A stretch of 64,000 nucleotides of DNA, taken from contig NC_092310.1 in assembly GCF_036785885.1 (NCBI RefSeq), positions 8,804,001 to 8,868,000 on the forward strand, in the 5' to 3' direction. Origin of the DNA: Coffea arabica (taxonomy: Eukaryota > Streptophyta > Magnoliopsida > Gentianales > Rubiaceae). Shown piece after piece: positions 45,121 to 57,006 of the stretch. The stretch's first letter is position 1. The number at the start of each line of letters is the position of its first letter. The notes below the pieces were generated by a model. It was not told where the DNA came from. It saw nothing but the letters and a program-made list of their open reading frames with translations, and did not search any database. A program made the position numbers and the translations under genes.

Positions 45121-45712
45121 TTCTTAGGAAATGGATAGAAATCAACGGGAGTATGTTGTTTGAGTAGTCGTACTTCAGTAGTAAACTTTCATCCACATGG
45201 CCATCTCCAATTCATACCTTTAATGCGGTTAGCAATAGGATCATTTATAGATAAGCCAAAATTTCTAAGCAAATTTCCAGGGAAGTGTTTGTATAGTGGA
45301 CCCGTTGGTTGCCATTGATCATACCAGAAGAATGTGTACTTTCAATCATCTATCAGTTTCTTAACAAAAGGCTGAGCTATATTTCGCATTTTAAGCAATT
45401 TCCTCCAAACCAAGAAATAGTCAAAAGGGACTTGTACTGCCCAAATTGATCTCTATTTCAGCAAGCATACACACATTTAACCCACATTGAATCCATTTTC
45501 TCGCACAGATTCCACAGGAGTTTACGTACTAAACAGGTGTTCTAGAGAGTGAAATCTACTAGCCCCAAGCCCCCTTCTTTTAATGGCTGGCACACTTCCT
45601 TCGAACTTACTTTTGCCCCATAGTGACTCAAAACTCCATGGACATGCAGAAGAGAAATACTATCTCCACTCGGACCAAGACAGAACTTTTACTTGTTCAA
45701 ATAACAATTAAG
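45121..45712 (-). pseudogene. LINE-D piece 2: linker before zf-RVT
   Basis: Minus-strand codons include CQPLKEGGLGLVDF near 45580, WRKLLKMRNIAQ near 45400 and FWYDQWQPTGPLY near 45315, the usual L1 phrases between RT thumb and zf-RVT. Continuity into 44539 is good once the LTR block is skipped. Several stops are present. Confidence 0.82.
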
Positions 45713-45932
45713 GTGAAGCAGGGTCAAGAACGCCGAATCTCTTTATGATAAACAGATACATTTTGTAAGTTCGTTAGTATGAGTAGTTCTTACAAAGGAT
45801 CGGACTAATGACATATACAATACTTGAATTCTCGATGTAGATGCTACATAGTTGGTTCTCATCCTTCAGAGACTACGAGTGTAATAGGAGCATCCGTCGA
45901 CAAAAGGATCACCCTAAGATGATCATCTCATG

Positions 45933-46975
45933 GTACTTATGTCATGATCGGAGATATCCCTATCATCCCATGGTGTGAGATAAAAATTAGGAATCCACTT
46001 ATGTAATGGAGTCGATCCACTAAGGTTTTGAGCAGCGGTGTAGGATCAGATCCCAAAGATAGTATGTCTTTTCTTATGAAAAAAAGTCGTTTTCAAAAAT
46101 TCTATAATAAATTTTATATGAAACTGAGATAGTTACCTTTCAGAAAATTATAACAATAGGGAAAGTTTATTCTTCTGAAGGTGGGAAAAAGGACAAAACT
46201 AAATAAAACGTATATTTCTAGTTACTTTTTCTATGGATAAAAACGGATCTAATTGATATAGGAAGCACCGTAAAGATCAATTAGCAAGGTTTTTGGCCAA
46301 TACAATAATAACTACGTACTTATGTCATGATCGGAGATATCCCTATCATCCCATGGTGTGAGATAAAAATTAGGAATCCACTTATGTAATGGAGTCGAGC
46401 CACTAAGGTTTTGAGTAGCGGTGTAGGATCAGATCCCAAAGATAGTAAGTCTTTTCTTATGAAGAAAAGTCTTTTTCAAAAATTCTATAATAGATTTTAT
46501 ATGAAACCGAGATAGTTACCTTTCCGAAAATTATAACAATAGGGAAAGTTTATTCTTCTGAAGGTGGGAAAAAGGACAAAACTAAATAAAACGTATATTT
46601 CTAGTTACTTTTTCTATGGATAAAAACGGATCTAATTGATATAGGAAGCACCGTAAAGATCAATTAGCAAGGTTTTTGGCCAATACAATAATAACTGCGT
46701 ACTTATGTCATGATCGGAGATATCCCTCTCATCCCATGGTGTGAGATAAAAATTAGGAATCCACTTATGTAATGGAGTCGAGCCACTAAGGTTTTGAGCA
46801 GCGGTGTAGGATCAGATCCCAAAGATAGTAAGTCTTTTCTTATGAAGAAGAGTCTTTTTCAAAAATTCTATAATAGATTTTATATGAAACCGAGGTAGTT
46901 ACCTTTCAGAAAATTATAACAATAGGGAAAGTTTATTCTTCTGAAGGTGGGAAAAAGGACAAAACTAAATAAAAC
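45933..46975 (+). repeat. 383-bp tandem repeat, 2.7 copies, in plastid-derived DNA
   Basis: Copies begin GTACTTATGTCATGATCGG at exactly 45933, 46316 and 46699. The first two are 383 bp; the third breaks off after about 277 bp at ACTAAATAAAACG. Differences are only a handful of substitutions per copy. They lie upstream of the ycf3 intron 2 domain V, probably inside the intron. Confidence 0.9.
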
Positions 46976-47119
46976 GGATTGGATTATGAATCCAAATTTT
47001 AGTTTGAAACTCATGTAATTAACCTCTTTTGGCTAATCCGAATAAATTGGATAGATCCATAGAAATCCCATTCATTAGATATAATAGATTAAAATGGCAC
47101 ACCAAAAGAATTGATTGCT

Positions 47120-47155
47120 GAGCCGTATGAGGTAGAAAACTCTCAAGTACGGTTC
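47120..47155 (+). other. Group II intron domain V (ycf3 intron 2)
   Basis: GAGCCGTATGAGG and CTCAAGTACGGTTC pair as the catalytic domain V hairpin of a plastid group II intron, 30 nt before ycf3 exon 3. It would not splice in the nucleus. Confidence 0.82.
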
Positions 47156-47186
47156 TAAGGGAAGGGATTGACCTACCTATTCCGAC

Positions 47187-47339
47187 CATGGAGAACAGGC
47201 CATTCGACAGGGAGATTCGAAAATAGTGGAGGCTTGGTTCGATCAAGCCGCTGAGTATTGGAAATAGGCTATATCGCTTACTCCTGGTAATTATATTGAA
47301 GCGCATAATTGGTTGAAGATCACGAGGCGTTTCGGATAA
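47187..47339 (+). pseudogene. ycf3: ycf3 exon 3, plastid-derived
   Basis: The sequence encodes the C-terminal TPR-containing end of Ycf3 (photosystem I assembly factor): [19 protein letters not shown], then LTPGNYIEAHNWLKITRR, ending at TAA 47337-47339. One in-frame TAG follows AEYWK, so the copy is dead. Exons 1 and 2 are not seen. The minus-strand open frame over 47019-47306 is a mirror image. Confidence 0.92.
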
Positions 47340-47632
47340 AAAAAAAAAGAAGACACCATTTTTTTATTATTATTTTATTTAATTTAGTATTTAGATTTTT
47401 TAGCTATGTATATAATTATATATCATTTTTATTAAAATGAATTGTTTATTGGCCCCATCAATCAGTCAAATAAAAAAGGGATCGTTCCTTTGAGAAGAAC
47501 CAATTAAAGAATTTCATTATATCCCTTCTAAGTACTCTATTTCGTCTGGTATTTCGTAGGTATAAATAAAAGGGATACACAAATAGAGTACAAAATATAC
47601 CTCTTTCTTTGATTATTAATATAGGAGTGAGA

Positions 47633-47881
47633 TATTGTAATGTAGCAGGGGAATCCGCCGTTTCGGCTACCACAATGGCATATTCCATTGCTCCCCTTTC
47701 CTGGAAAGTAGTTACTACCTGAGCCACAGAAGAAGCTTTTTGACCAATAACTACATAAACACATATTACATTTTGACCTTGTTGATTGAGAATCGTATCT
47801 GTGGATACTGCTGTTTTACTGGTCTGTCTGTCCCCAATAATTAATTCTCGCTGGCCCCGTCCTATAGGAATCATCGAGAGA
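47633..47881 (-). pseudogene. atpA: atpA fragment, plastid-derived
   Basis: The minus strand encodes an internal piece of the plastid ATP synthase alpha subunit: [20 protein letters not shown] through [18 protein letters not shown] to about ATLQYL. The Walker A Gly is changed (GDRQTSKT in place of GDRQTGKT). Both ends stop abruptly against other sequence, at about 47633 and 47881. Confidence 0.93.
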
Positions 47882-48468
47882 GTTGGCCGAAATGGGCACT
47901 AAATACTTTTTGAGAAATCTCCTCCAAATAACTTTCCAAAGTCTTGGAGAGGAAGATGCATCTTGGGTTGACGTATAGTGCAACTTGTCAGACATATTGG
48001 ATCCTATGGGATTTCCCTGTTTTCTCCCCCGATTGAGATATCCTCCGTTTCACCCGAGAAAGATTCATTGAATCAGCAAAAATTTGGAGCGTGAAGTGCA
48101 ATTAGATCCATTTTGGAGATTAATATTAGTTCGAATAATTTATGGTTGGTTTGGTTGGACTAAATACAAAAAAGCCTTCTTATATCTCGCGGCAATTGTG
48201 ACCTCTCAGGAGAATCGATGACTGCATCAAAGATGCAATGCTAGTACTAGTACATCTTAGAATTCTTAATTGTCTAGTTGTAAATAGCCCCAGGGCTATG
48301 GAACAAAGAATTATCCCGGACCTACACCGAGGTATTAATGGTGATTTTCAAATCTCGCAGAATGTGATACGATGAGATAAAATGCAAAGACAAGGAACAG
48401 GTTACCTACTCTTAACGGACAAAGCGAGCCCCTTTATTCTGAATTAAAGAATTCAGAATAAATCAAAT
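47882..48468. other. Plastid-like spacer, not identified to a gene
   Basis: No ORF is recognised. Composition and continuity with trnN suggest plastid intergenic DNA, at least from about 48240 on. I cannot name the exact plastome interval. Confidence 0.5.
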
Positions 48469-48540
48469 CTCCCCAAGTAGGGTTCGAACCTACGACCAAT
48501 CGGTTAACAGCCGACCGCTCTACCACTGAGCTACTGAGGA
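48469..48540 (-). tRNA. trnN-GUU: trnN-GUU, plastid-derived tRNA-Asn
   Basis: A 72-nt cloverleaf reads on the minus strand. The acceptor stem is TCCTCAG/TTGGGGA-like, the D-loop AGCTCAGTGGTAGAG, the anticodon GTT in CTGTTAACC, and the T-arm GGTTCGAACCC. It looks structurally intact although embedded in nuclear plastid DNA. Expression in the nucleus is doubtful. Confidence 0.93.
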
Positions 48541-49159
48541 ACAATGGGAGATTAGATCTTATAGAGTTCAATTCCTGTTCTCAACCCATGACCAATATGA
48601 GCTAGAAGCTTCCTTCGTAACCCCCGGAACTTATTCGTAGTGGCACCCTTCCATGCCTCATTTCAGAGGGAAATTCAAAGTGGCTCTATTTCATTATATT
48701 TCATCCATACCCCAAATCCATTCATTTAATATCCTTTTGGTGTCATTGACATAACAGATGTCGTTTCTAGTCTATATTTCTTTTCTATTGCAATTTCTAG
48801 ATTATTATATGATGATTTTTTAACTTTCCTTTTTTTATCACTCGATTAAATTCAAATTATCATCTACTATTAGATAGTAAATAGCTTTAGTATAGTTAAA
48901 TTAGTTAAATTTTTCATTTTTGAATTCAAATGACATTTGGAATTCTTTTTTTATACTTCTATATATTTATTTTATTTGATTCTATATCATATATTTCAAA
49001 TTGTAATTAGGAGTTCTAACTAATGAGACATTCTCCATTTTCATTCATAAAGATGTAATTAATGTTGTAATGTAAAGTAAATAAATCGTAAAGACAAAAA
49101 TTAAGCCGATAAAAAAAGAATCGACCGTTCAACTATTCAAAATTGCATTGGAAAGCTGA
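48541..49159. other. Plastid-derived flank of trnN
   Basis: AT-rich sequence resembles the plastid spacer next to trnN-GUU. No gene is present. It ends at about 49160, where LINE-D coding sequence begins. Confidence 0.55.
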
Positions 49160-50279
49160 CAGGGAGATATATATATCTTAGACTTCCTAGGCCATAAAAA
49201 GGATGACATGATGCTTTCCATCTTCTTGATTACTCCTTTGGGAAGGATAAAAGCTAAAGACCATTAAAGTTGACAACCATTTGATATAGTTTTAATATGT
49301 TGAAATCTTCCACCATAGCTGAGTTTTTAATTTGGCCAGCCATGAATTTTCTATTGCAACTTATTAATACAAGGAGGCAATCCTTGTAACTCAACCTAGT
49401 GGATATAAGAGGCAGGCCCATGTGTTTGACTTGTAATGCACCAGCATTCATTTGCATCAAGTCAGAAAGTATATCCTGAGTAGAATTCTCCAAGCTGGCA
49501 TAGAAAACCTGATATTTATCAAGATTGGATTGAAGCCAGACATAGCATGAAATTCCTCAATGGTCCCCTTAATCACCTGAAAAGATTTAATAGTTCCAGC
49601 TGACAGAATGAACAAGTCATCTGCAAGGGCCAGATGAGACAAGCCTAACAATTTGCATTTTGGATAGAAGTTGAAACTTTTTCTTTATAGTAGCAGCAAA
49701 AAGAAGTGAGAAAATCTCCATAGCGATGAGAAACAAGTAACAAGATAAGGGATCTCCTTACCTCAAACCCCTTTCACTATGAAAATAGCCCACAAGTGAA
49801 CCATTTAGACTAACAGAAAAATGAGCAGTGCTAACACAATTTCTAACCCGGCTGATAAATTTCTCAGGAAATCCCAACTTCTGCATGAAGAAGGATAAGA
49901 AATCCCATTGTAGAGTGTCATAAGCCTTCATGATAATAATTTTTAGGACCGCTCTGGGCTGATCCCCTTTTCTGTTATAAACTCTAACCAAATCATGCAT
50001 CAGTAGCACATTATCCACGATCTGCCTACCCTTCATAAAGGCACTTTGGTACTCACCAATCATGTCAGGTATAACTTTTCTAATCTATTTGTAAGCACCA
50101 CTGAATAGCATTTGTATACTGCATTACACCAAGCAATAGGTCTGAACTCTCTTATAGGCATCGCATTGGCAACTTTTGGAATTAAAGCAAGGATAGTGTT
50201 GTTTAAGGGATAATACATGTAATTCTGCTAAAAATAGTAAATTGCTCTTATCACATCTTCACCTACTACTGCCCAATTG
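49160..50279 (-). pseudogene. LINE-D piece 3: reverse transcriptase core
   Basis: Reading leftward: IREFRPIAWCNAVYK near 50140, GEYQSAFMKGRQIVDNVLL at 50057, then FSERGLR-type, LSHLALADDLFILSAG with the catalytic ADD near 49620, LQVKHMGLPL at 49440, and SSFLWPRKS near 49190. Frame changes separate the pieces. The piece ends at the copia insertion on the right and at plastid DNA on the left. Confidence 0.9.
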
Positions 50280-50681
50280 TGTTATGTGTGATTTGTTCCA
50301 TATTGCCTTTTGTACAAGGGAATCTTTCCCTTAGTTGGCTATTAAGAGAGTGGGTCTATGATAAGATTAAGTACACCAAACGAAAAAAGTTTTAGTGGGT
50401 TATTTTGGTCTTTGGGTCGTTAAACCTTTTTGTTAGTAAAATTATTTTGGACTCCATTGTGTTTTAGTATTAGGTGTTTTTGGGTTTAGGAACACTTTCG
50501 TAAAGTATTTTTTTACTCTCTTATTTATAGTAGAATTTTGCTCATCTACTGGTGGACGTAAGTCAATTTGATTAAACTACATAAATTTCTATGTTCTTGT
50601 TTAATTTATTGTTTGCTTTGTTATTTGTCTTTTGCTATTGTTAAAAACCCTTTTGTCAATTTTTTTGGGTCAGACCTAACG
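50280..50681 (+). repeat. 5' LTR of the old copia element
   Basis: A 402-bp LTR with its boundaries set by alignment with the 3' copy. It contains the phrase GTCTATGATAAGATTAAGTA shared with the 3' LTR. Confidence 0.85.
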
Positions 50682-50819
50682 AACTGCTATCAGAATTTTT
50701 TCGAAGGTTTGGATTATGTGACAACAATAACAATAACAAAGACTGTTAGCGAAAAATTCAATAAGAATATCAACTTCGGGATGTGATAGCTCAAGATGGA
50801 GGCTATTTTGGTTCGAGAT

Positions 50820-53800
50820 GGAGTTAATTTAGCGATAAAGGAAGTTAAAAAATGTAAGAAAGTGTGACAAACGTAAATTTTTCTGAGATAGATAAGAAGA
50901 CTAGATCCAATATTATCTTATATCTCTCTGATGAGATTTTGCGGAAGGTAGGCACCGAGACTTCAACTAAAGCTATGTGGGACAAATTTAAAACTCTGTA
51001 TATCAAAAAAGTAGTTGAGAATTAATTTTATTTAAAGTAAACTAAGTATATGTTTCAGATAACTGAAGGTACATCTATACTCTCGTATCTTGATAAATTT
51101 GAATCTACTATTATAAATTTGGAAAATATAGATTCAAAAATTTATGATGAGGATCAGAATTTGTCACTTTTGTTTTCTCTTTCCTAATCTTTTAAATATT
51201 TTTGCGATACTATTATTTATGAAAAAAATAATTTCACATCAAAAAATTAAATTTACATTAAAATCTAAGGAGCAAAAAGACAAGAATATTACTAAAAAAT
51301 TAATGGGGAAGGCTTGGCTGCCAGGGATAGAACTGATAAAAGAGAATTTGATAGTAGTGAATCTAGATTTAAATTTAGACATAGAAATTTGGAATATAAT
51401 TATTGTCACAAAACAGAACATGATGAGAATGATGAAAATATTTTCTTTGTGACTAATGATAGGATAAGATCTAAAAATGAATGAATTTTAAATTCAAAAT
51501 GTTCTTATCACATAAATGTTCCAATAGCGATTTATTTTTCACTAATAAATCTTGTAACGGTGAAATTATTTTGATAGGCAATAATGCTATTTGTAATGTT
51601 GTTGGTTAGGGTATAATCTGAATTAAAATGCATGATGATATTGTGAAGATACTCACTAATGTTAGATATGTTCCTGATTTGAAAGAAAAAAATCTCATCT
51701 CTTTGGTCACTCTGAAAACTCTTGAGTACAAATACACAGGTAAAAATGGCATTATGAAGGTTTCTAAAGGTGCTATTGCTGTTATGAAAACTTGCAGGCC
51801 TAGTAATTCGTATGTTTTGTAGGGATCTACTATTACAGGTTCAGTTGCAGCCTCGCCATCATCTTTATTTAATTCTAACATCACCAAATTATGGTATATG
51901 CATTTGGGACATATGAACGAGAAAAGTTTGGACATATTAAGTAAAAGCGAACTTCTTTGCTATTAGAGTACCAGACCATTGGAATTCTATGAACACTATG
52001 TTTTAAAAAGGTAGAAAAGAGTTAGTTTCAATTCATCAGCAATTCATAAGATGAAAGGTACTCTTGATTATATTCATTCAAATTTATAGAGTCCATCTTG
52101 TGTTCTGTCTAAGGGTAGTGCCAGGTATATGTTGACTTTTATTGATAATTATTCAAGAAAAACTTGGATTTATTTTATTAAACATAAGAATCATATTTAC
52201 CTCACTTTCAAGCAATGAAAAAGTTTTGATTGAGAAACAGACAGGTTCACAAATCAAACGACTTAGAATAGATAATGGTATACAATTTTGTGAAGATGAA
52301 TTTGATGAATTTTGCAAGAATGAAGGAATTGTTCGGCACCGCACTGTCAAGATGCATTTTAACAAAATGGTATGGCCGAACGTATGAACATAACACTTTT
52401 GGAGAGAGTGAGGTGCATAATCTCTAACACAGGGTTGATAAAAGACTTTTAGACAGAGAAAATCTCTATGGCTTGTTATGTTGTAAACCATACTCCTTCT
52501 ACAACCCTTGATTTCAAAACTCTTGAGGAAATTGGTCAAGTTCTTTTGCTGATTACTCTAATTTAAATTTTTTTGAATGTCCTACATACATGCATGGGAA
52601 TGATAAAAATGGTAGTTAAAAAGTGTATTTTTCTTGGGTATATTTTTGGGGTGAAAGGGTATAGGTTGTGGTGTCTTTTTTCCAAATTTTCAAAATTTTT
52701 GATCAATAAAGATGTTATTTTCGGTGAATTCTCTATTTTATCTTTTAAGGAATCTTCCAATTCTTGTTATGTAGATGACAGTATGCAGTAGTAGGTGGAA
52801 CTTGAGATTGGTAGTTCTGGTCCTTTTATTCAACAAATGCCAATATATGTGCATGAATCTATTGATGAAAATAAGCCAGAAAAGGATCAATATTCCATAG
52901 CCAAATATAAACCAAGACGAGATATTCAACCACTACAAACATATGCAAATTTGGTTGCATATACTTTATCTATTGCAGAAGAAACTGATAGAGTTGGTGA
53001 ACTTACTACCTATTTAGAAAAGTTTCTTGTGCTAATTCTATTAAATGGTTGATCACGATGAATGAAGAAATTGAGTCACTCCATCAAAATAGAACTTAGA
53101 TTCTTGTGAACCTGTCTTCAAATAAAATTGTTGCATGCAAATGAATCTTTAAGAAAAAAGAAGGCATTTTAGGGGTTAAAGATGCAAGGTACAAAGTACA
53201 GTTGGTTGTAAAGGTATAAGGTATAAGGTATTGGTTTTAATGATGCAAATGGATCTTTAAAAACGAAAGAAGGTATTTTAGGGATTGAAAATGTAAGATA
53301 CAAAGCACGGTTGGTTGTAAAGTGTTATAGTTAAGTATAAGGTATTGATTTTAATGATGTATTTTCACCTATTATTAAACATTGTTCTATTCCTATTTTG
53401 TTTGCTTTAGTTTCCATGTATGATTTTGAGTTAGAGCACCTTGATGTTAAGACAGCTTTTCTTGCATGGTGAATTTAAAGAGAAAATTTATATAAAACAA
53501 CATCAGGGATTTGAAATTGAAAGAAAGGAAGACTATATTTGTTTGTTGAAGAAATCCTTATATGGATTGAATCAATCTCAAAAACAGTGGCATAAGCGGT
53601 TGGATTCTTTCATGTTGGTCATAGTTATTCAAGGAGCACGTATGATAGTTGTATCTACTTTCGGAAGTTAGCTAATAATTCTTTCATTTATTTGTTACTT
53701 TATGTTGTGACATTGCTTATTGCTGCTTAAAATTTGTTAGGAATTCACATTTTGAAATTGCAGTTAATCAATGAATTTGAGATGAAGCTTTGGAAGCAGT

Positions 53801-54660
53801 TAAGAAAATTCTTGGTATCTCTAGATTAAGAGAAATCGAGAAGTTGGAAAGTTATTCTTGACCCAGAAAAATTATCTTGATAAAGTTTTGGAGAAATTTG
53901 GCATGAAAAATACTAAACCTGTGACTACTCCTCTTGTTAGTCATTTTCAATTATCTGCTACACACCACAGTTAGTTGAAAAGAAAGATTCTATAGCACGG
54001 GTTCTTTATTCCGGTGCAGTCATCAGTATTATGTATGCAATGATTTGTACTCATCCAGATATTGTACAAGTAGTCAATATTGTTAGCAGTTATATGTCTT
54101 GTCCTGAAAAGGTATATTGGTAGGTTGTAAAGTGAACTTTCAGATATTTGCGAGGGATTTCAAACATTTATTTGGAGTTTGGAAAAAAATAGTGATACTT
54201 TGATTGGTTTTGTAAACTTTGACTATGCAAGTGATCTTGACAAAAGAAGATCACTTTTGGATTATGTATTTTGCATTAGTGGTTGTGAGTTAGTTGAAAA
54301 GTTACTTTACAATCTGTTGTGCCTTTTTCTACTATGGAGGCAGAATTTATATCTGTGATCGAGGCAATCAAAGAAGTCTTGTGATTGAAGGGTTTGTTTG
54401 GCTAGTTCAGTTTACGTCAATGTGTTACTGCTATTTATTGTAATAGTCAAAGTGTTATCCACTTGACTAAAAACCATATAATCATAAGAGGATGAAACAC
54501 ATTGATATGAAGTTTCATTTCATTTGAGATGCTATTGCTAAGGGAAAAGTTCTTGTTCAGAAAATCAATACCACGAAAAATCCTATTGATACGTTCACAA
54601 AACCTCTTTCAATTTACAAATTCAAGCAGTGCTTGGACTTGGTTGGTGTTCGTCATTCAT
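50820..54660 (+). pseudogene. Decayed copia gag-pol
   Basis: Remnants in changing frames are: gag around 50800-51450 (AMWDKFKTLYIKK); the protease/pre-integrase linker VRYVPDLKEKNLISLVTL near 51650; integrase pieces such as RLRIDNGIQFCEDEFDEF near 52260; RT pieces such as FLHGEFKEKIYIKQHQGFE and LYGLNQSQKQWHKRLDSF near 53460-53610; and RNase H pieces such as KHIDMKFHF near 54500. No segment remains functional. It resembles TNT1-type copia elements. Confidence 0.88.
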
Positions 54661-54743
54661 GATTTATCTCCATTGGAGCTTATGTAGAGAAAGTGGAGCA
54701 AAATTGCTATTGTCGATAATAGGGACACACCAATGTGGAGATT

Positions 54744-55149
54744 TGTTATGTGTGATCCTGTCCTACATCACCTTTTGTATAAGGGAGTCTTTCCCTTTGT
54801 TAGCTATAAATAAAGTGGGTCTAAGATGAGATTAAGTACACCAAATCAAGAGAGTTTTAGTGGACTATTTGAGCCTTTGAGTCATTAATCATTTTTGTTA
54901 CTAAAATTATTTTAGACTCTCTTGTGTTTTAGTATTAGATATTTTTGGGTCTAGAAATCCTTTCTTAAGACATTTTTGTACTCTTTTCTTCGTAGTGGAA
55001 TTCTGCTCTTTCTCCTCTTGTGAACGCATGCCAATTTGACTAAATTAAGTAAATTTCTGTATTCCTATTTTATTTATTTTTTACTTTGTTAATTGTCCTT
55101 TGGGGTTACTAAGAATCCTTTCATCAATTTTCTAGAGCCAAACCTAACA
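54744..55149 (+). repeat. 3' LTR of the old copia element
   Basis: A 406-bp LTR preceded by a degraded purine tract (AATGTGGAGATT). TATAAATAAAG near 54805 may be the promoter/poly-A region. Confidence 0.85.
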
Positions 55150-56275
55150 AAATGTGCTTGTAAAATTCAACTGTGAACCCATCTGATCCAGGTGTTTTAC
55201 CCACTGGCATATAGAACACAGCTTGTTTAATCTCTTCTTATGTGACAGGAGCCTGCAACATGTCCACATATTCATCCTTTCACGGGTTTTGTTATAACTT
55301 CGTGTAGCTTCTTTGCATGCTCAAAATGATCCACTTCAGGTTGGCCAAATAGCTGTTTATAGAAGTCAACAGCAATAGCCTGCACTTGTTCATGCTCAAT
55401 AATAGTGACCCCATTGTCATTTTACAGTGAAGGGATAGAATTCCTGGCTGTATATGTAGTTACTTTCCGATGAAAGAAAGAAGTATTTTTATCATCACAT
55501 TGCAAACAAGTAACTCTAGATTTTTCTTTATAGAATTCCTCTTCATCTCTAAGTAAAGCAATATATCCACAACTAGTGTTTTCTATTGCTGGATCAATAA
55601 CTCATCAAAACAATTTTCATGTGAAAGTGTTTGAACCTAAGTTAGTTGCTCCTTCTTCTAAATTACCCTACTGGAAATCTGAGTATAATATTGTTTATTC
55701 AGATCTTTAAGCTTGCATTTGAACTGCTTCAACCTGTAACACAATTCCTATACAGGATTATTGCTTCTATGTACATCTTCCCCATGCCATGCCTATGCTA
55801 ACAACTCTAGAAATTGTGCATTTTTCATCAAATAACTATGAAATTTAAAAGGCTTGGGTCCAAAATTTATTTTATTATCTAAAGTTACACTAGCTGGAGA
55901 ATGATCAGATATCCCAGGGGCAAGAAATTCCACATCAAATCTAGAAAATTTCCTAAACCAAGCCTCATTACCAAATGCTCTATCAATTCTACTATATCTC
56001 CTAGTTTGTCTTCCCCTTTTGTTGTACCAAGTGTAGTAAAAATCTTTACCACGGCATTCCTCTATATCCAATTCATTAATGCAGTCACTGAATTCCGCCA
56101 TAGCTCCATGATCAAAATCCACACTCCCTAGCCTTTCAGAAGAATACCTTAATATGTTGAAATCTCCAAGGATAAGCCAAGGGGTATTTCTAACAGCTCT
56201 GCAAATAGTCAGTAAATGATTCCACAAACCTCTTCTTTCTTCAAGTTTATTCTTGCCATACACCATAGTGATAAC
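55150..56275 (-). pseudogene. LINE-D piece 4: endonuclease end to RT start
   Basis: The open frame 56296-55793 holds most of the endonuclease: LILGDFNILRYSSERLG, RGKDFYYTWYNKRG and ISDHSPASVTL. The linker and RT entry follow (PGSDGFTVEFYK near 55190), reaching the copia 3' LTR. Frame changes are present after 55793. Confidence 0.9.
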
Positions 56276-56992
56276 TGTTATGGAGAAACACCTCAAGAGA
56301 GTCCATCAAAGAGCCCAATATGTAAGTCAGGAACCCAACTCTGACCCAAAAGTTTAAGCTATTAGGTCTTGAGCCCTTACTTACATATTAACCGCTCTTT
56401 CTCCATCTCTCAGACCGATGTGGGATACAACCCCTTATTCATGAACCTAACAAATCTCCCCCTTCATGAGTAACCCTCACATTAAACCCAAATTTACAAG
56501 CTCTTGTTTTTCCGAGCCCATTTTAATACTCAACACAAGCCCACCTTATCACTTAAGGTCACCTCTCTTCCAAACATGGACCCACTCTTCTTCAACATCC
56601 AAACTATATTTTGGACCCCTGCCAACCCTTGGCTTCTTGGTCTAACATCAAGCGGAACCCCTGCCAAACCCATGGCACACCTGGTCTAATACCAACTAAA
56701 CTCTTTGGCACTTCGATACACCATCAAGAAGAGAATTTTCACCGGTCCAACTCCGAGAAGAATCCACTTGCCCATGAGTAACCCAGTTTTGCAACCTGAA
56801 GCTCTGATACCAATTTGTTAGGGAGAAACACCTCGAGAGAGTCCACCAAAGAGCCCAATATATAAGTCAGGAACTCAACTCTGACCCAAAAGCTTAAACT
56901 ATTAGGTTTTGAGCCCTTACTTATGTATTAACCACTCTTTCTCCATCTCTCGGACCAATGTGAGACACAACCCCTTACTCATGAACCTAACA
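56276..56992 (-). mobile_element. TRIM element (717 bp), minus strand
   Basis: Two 177-bp terminal repeats, 56276-56452 and 56816-56992, have TGTTA...TAACA ends. On the minus strand the PBS TTGGTATCAGAGC (initiator tRNA-Met type) follows the right LTR at about 56802-56814. A polypurine tract, GAAGGGGGAGATT, precedes the left LTR at about 56454-56468. There is no coding capacity. The size and layout define a terminal-repeat retrotransposon in miniature. Confidence 0.9.
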
Positions 56993-57006
56993 TTGATACC
57001 AATTTG

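Larger units (their letters stand above)
45713..49160. other. Plastid DNA insert (NUPT), rearranged
   Basis: The insert carries ycf3 (intron 2 end and exon 3, plus strand), an atpA piece (minus), other plastid-like spacer sequence, and trnN-GUU (minus) with its flank. In a plastome ycf3 and atpA are large-single-copy genes and trnN lies in the inverted repeat, so the order here is not that of a normal plastome. Disabling changes in ycf3 and atpA point to a nuclear copy. The outer edges, about 45713 and 49160, adjoin LINE-D. Confidence 0.88.
50280..55149 (+). mobile_element. Old Ty1/copia element inserted in LINE-D
   Basis: The LTRs are 50280-50681 and 54744-55149, both starting TGTTATGTGTGAT and ending CCTAAC(A/G). 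Flanks AATTG (50275-50279) and AAATG (55150-55154) form a target duplication with one mismatch. Internal order is gag, protease/pre-integrase, integrase, RT, RNase H. The LTRs differ at many positions by eye and the coding region is riddled with stops, so the insertion is old. The primer-binding site after the 5' LTR (CTATCAGA, near 50688) is eroded. Confidence 0.9.

Noticed and set aside
45933..46975. Regularly spaced repeats suggestive of a CRISPR-like array
   Set aside because: The repeats are contiguous 383-bp tandem copies in plastid-derived DNA, with no spacers and no associated genes.
47019..47306. Minus-strand 95-codon ORF
   Set aside because: It is antisense to ycf3 exon 3 and intron domain V, which are clearly plus-strand.
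54744..55149. Solo LTR separate from 50280-50681
   Set aside because: The two are a matching pair bracketing copia coding remnants with a near-perfect target duplication, so they belong to one element.
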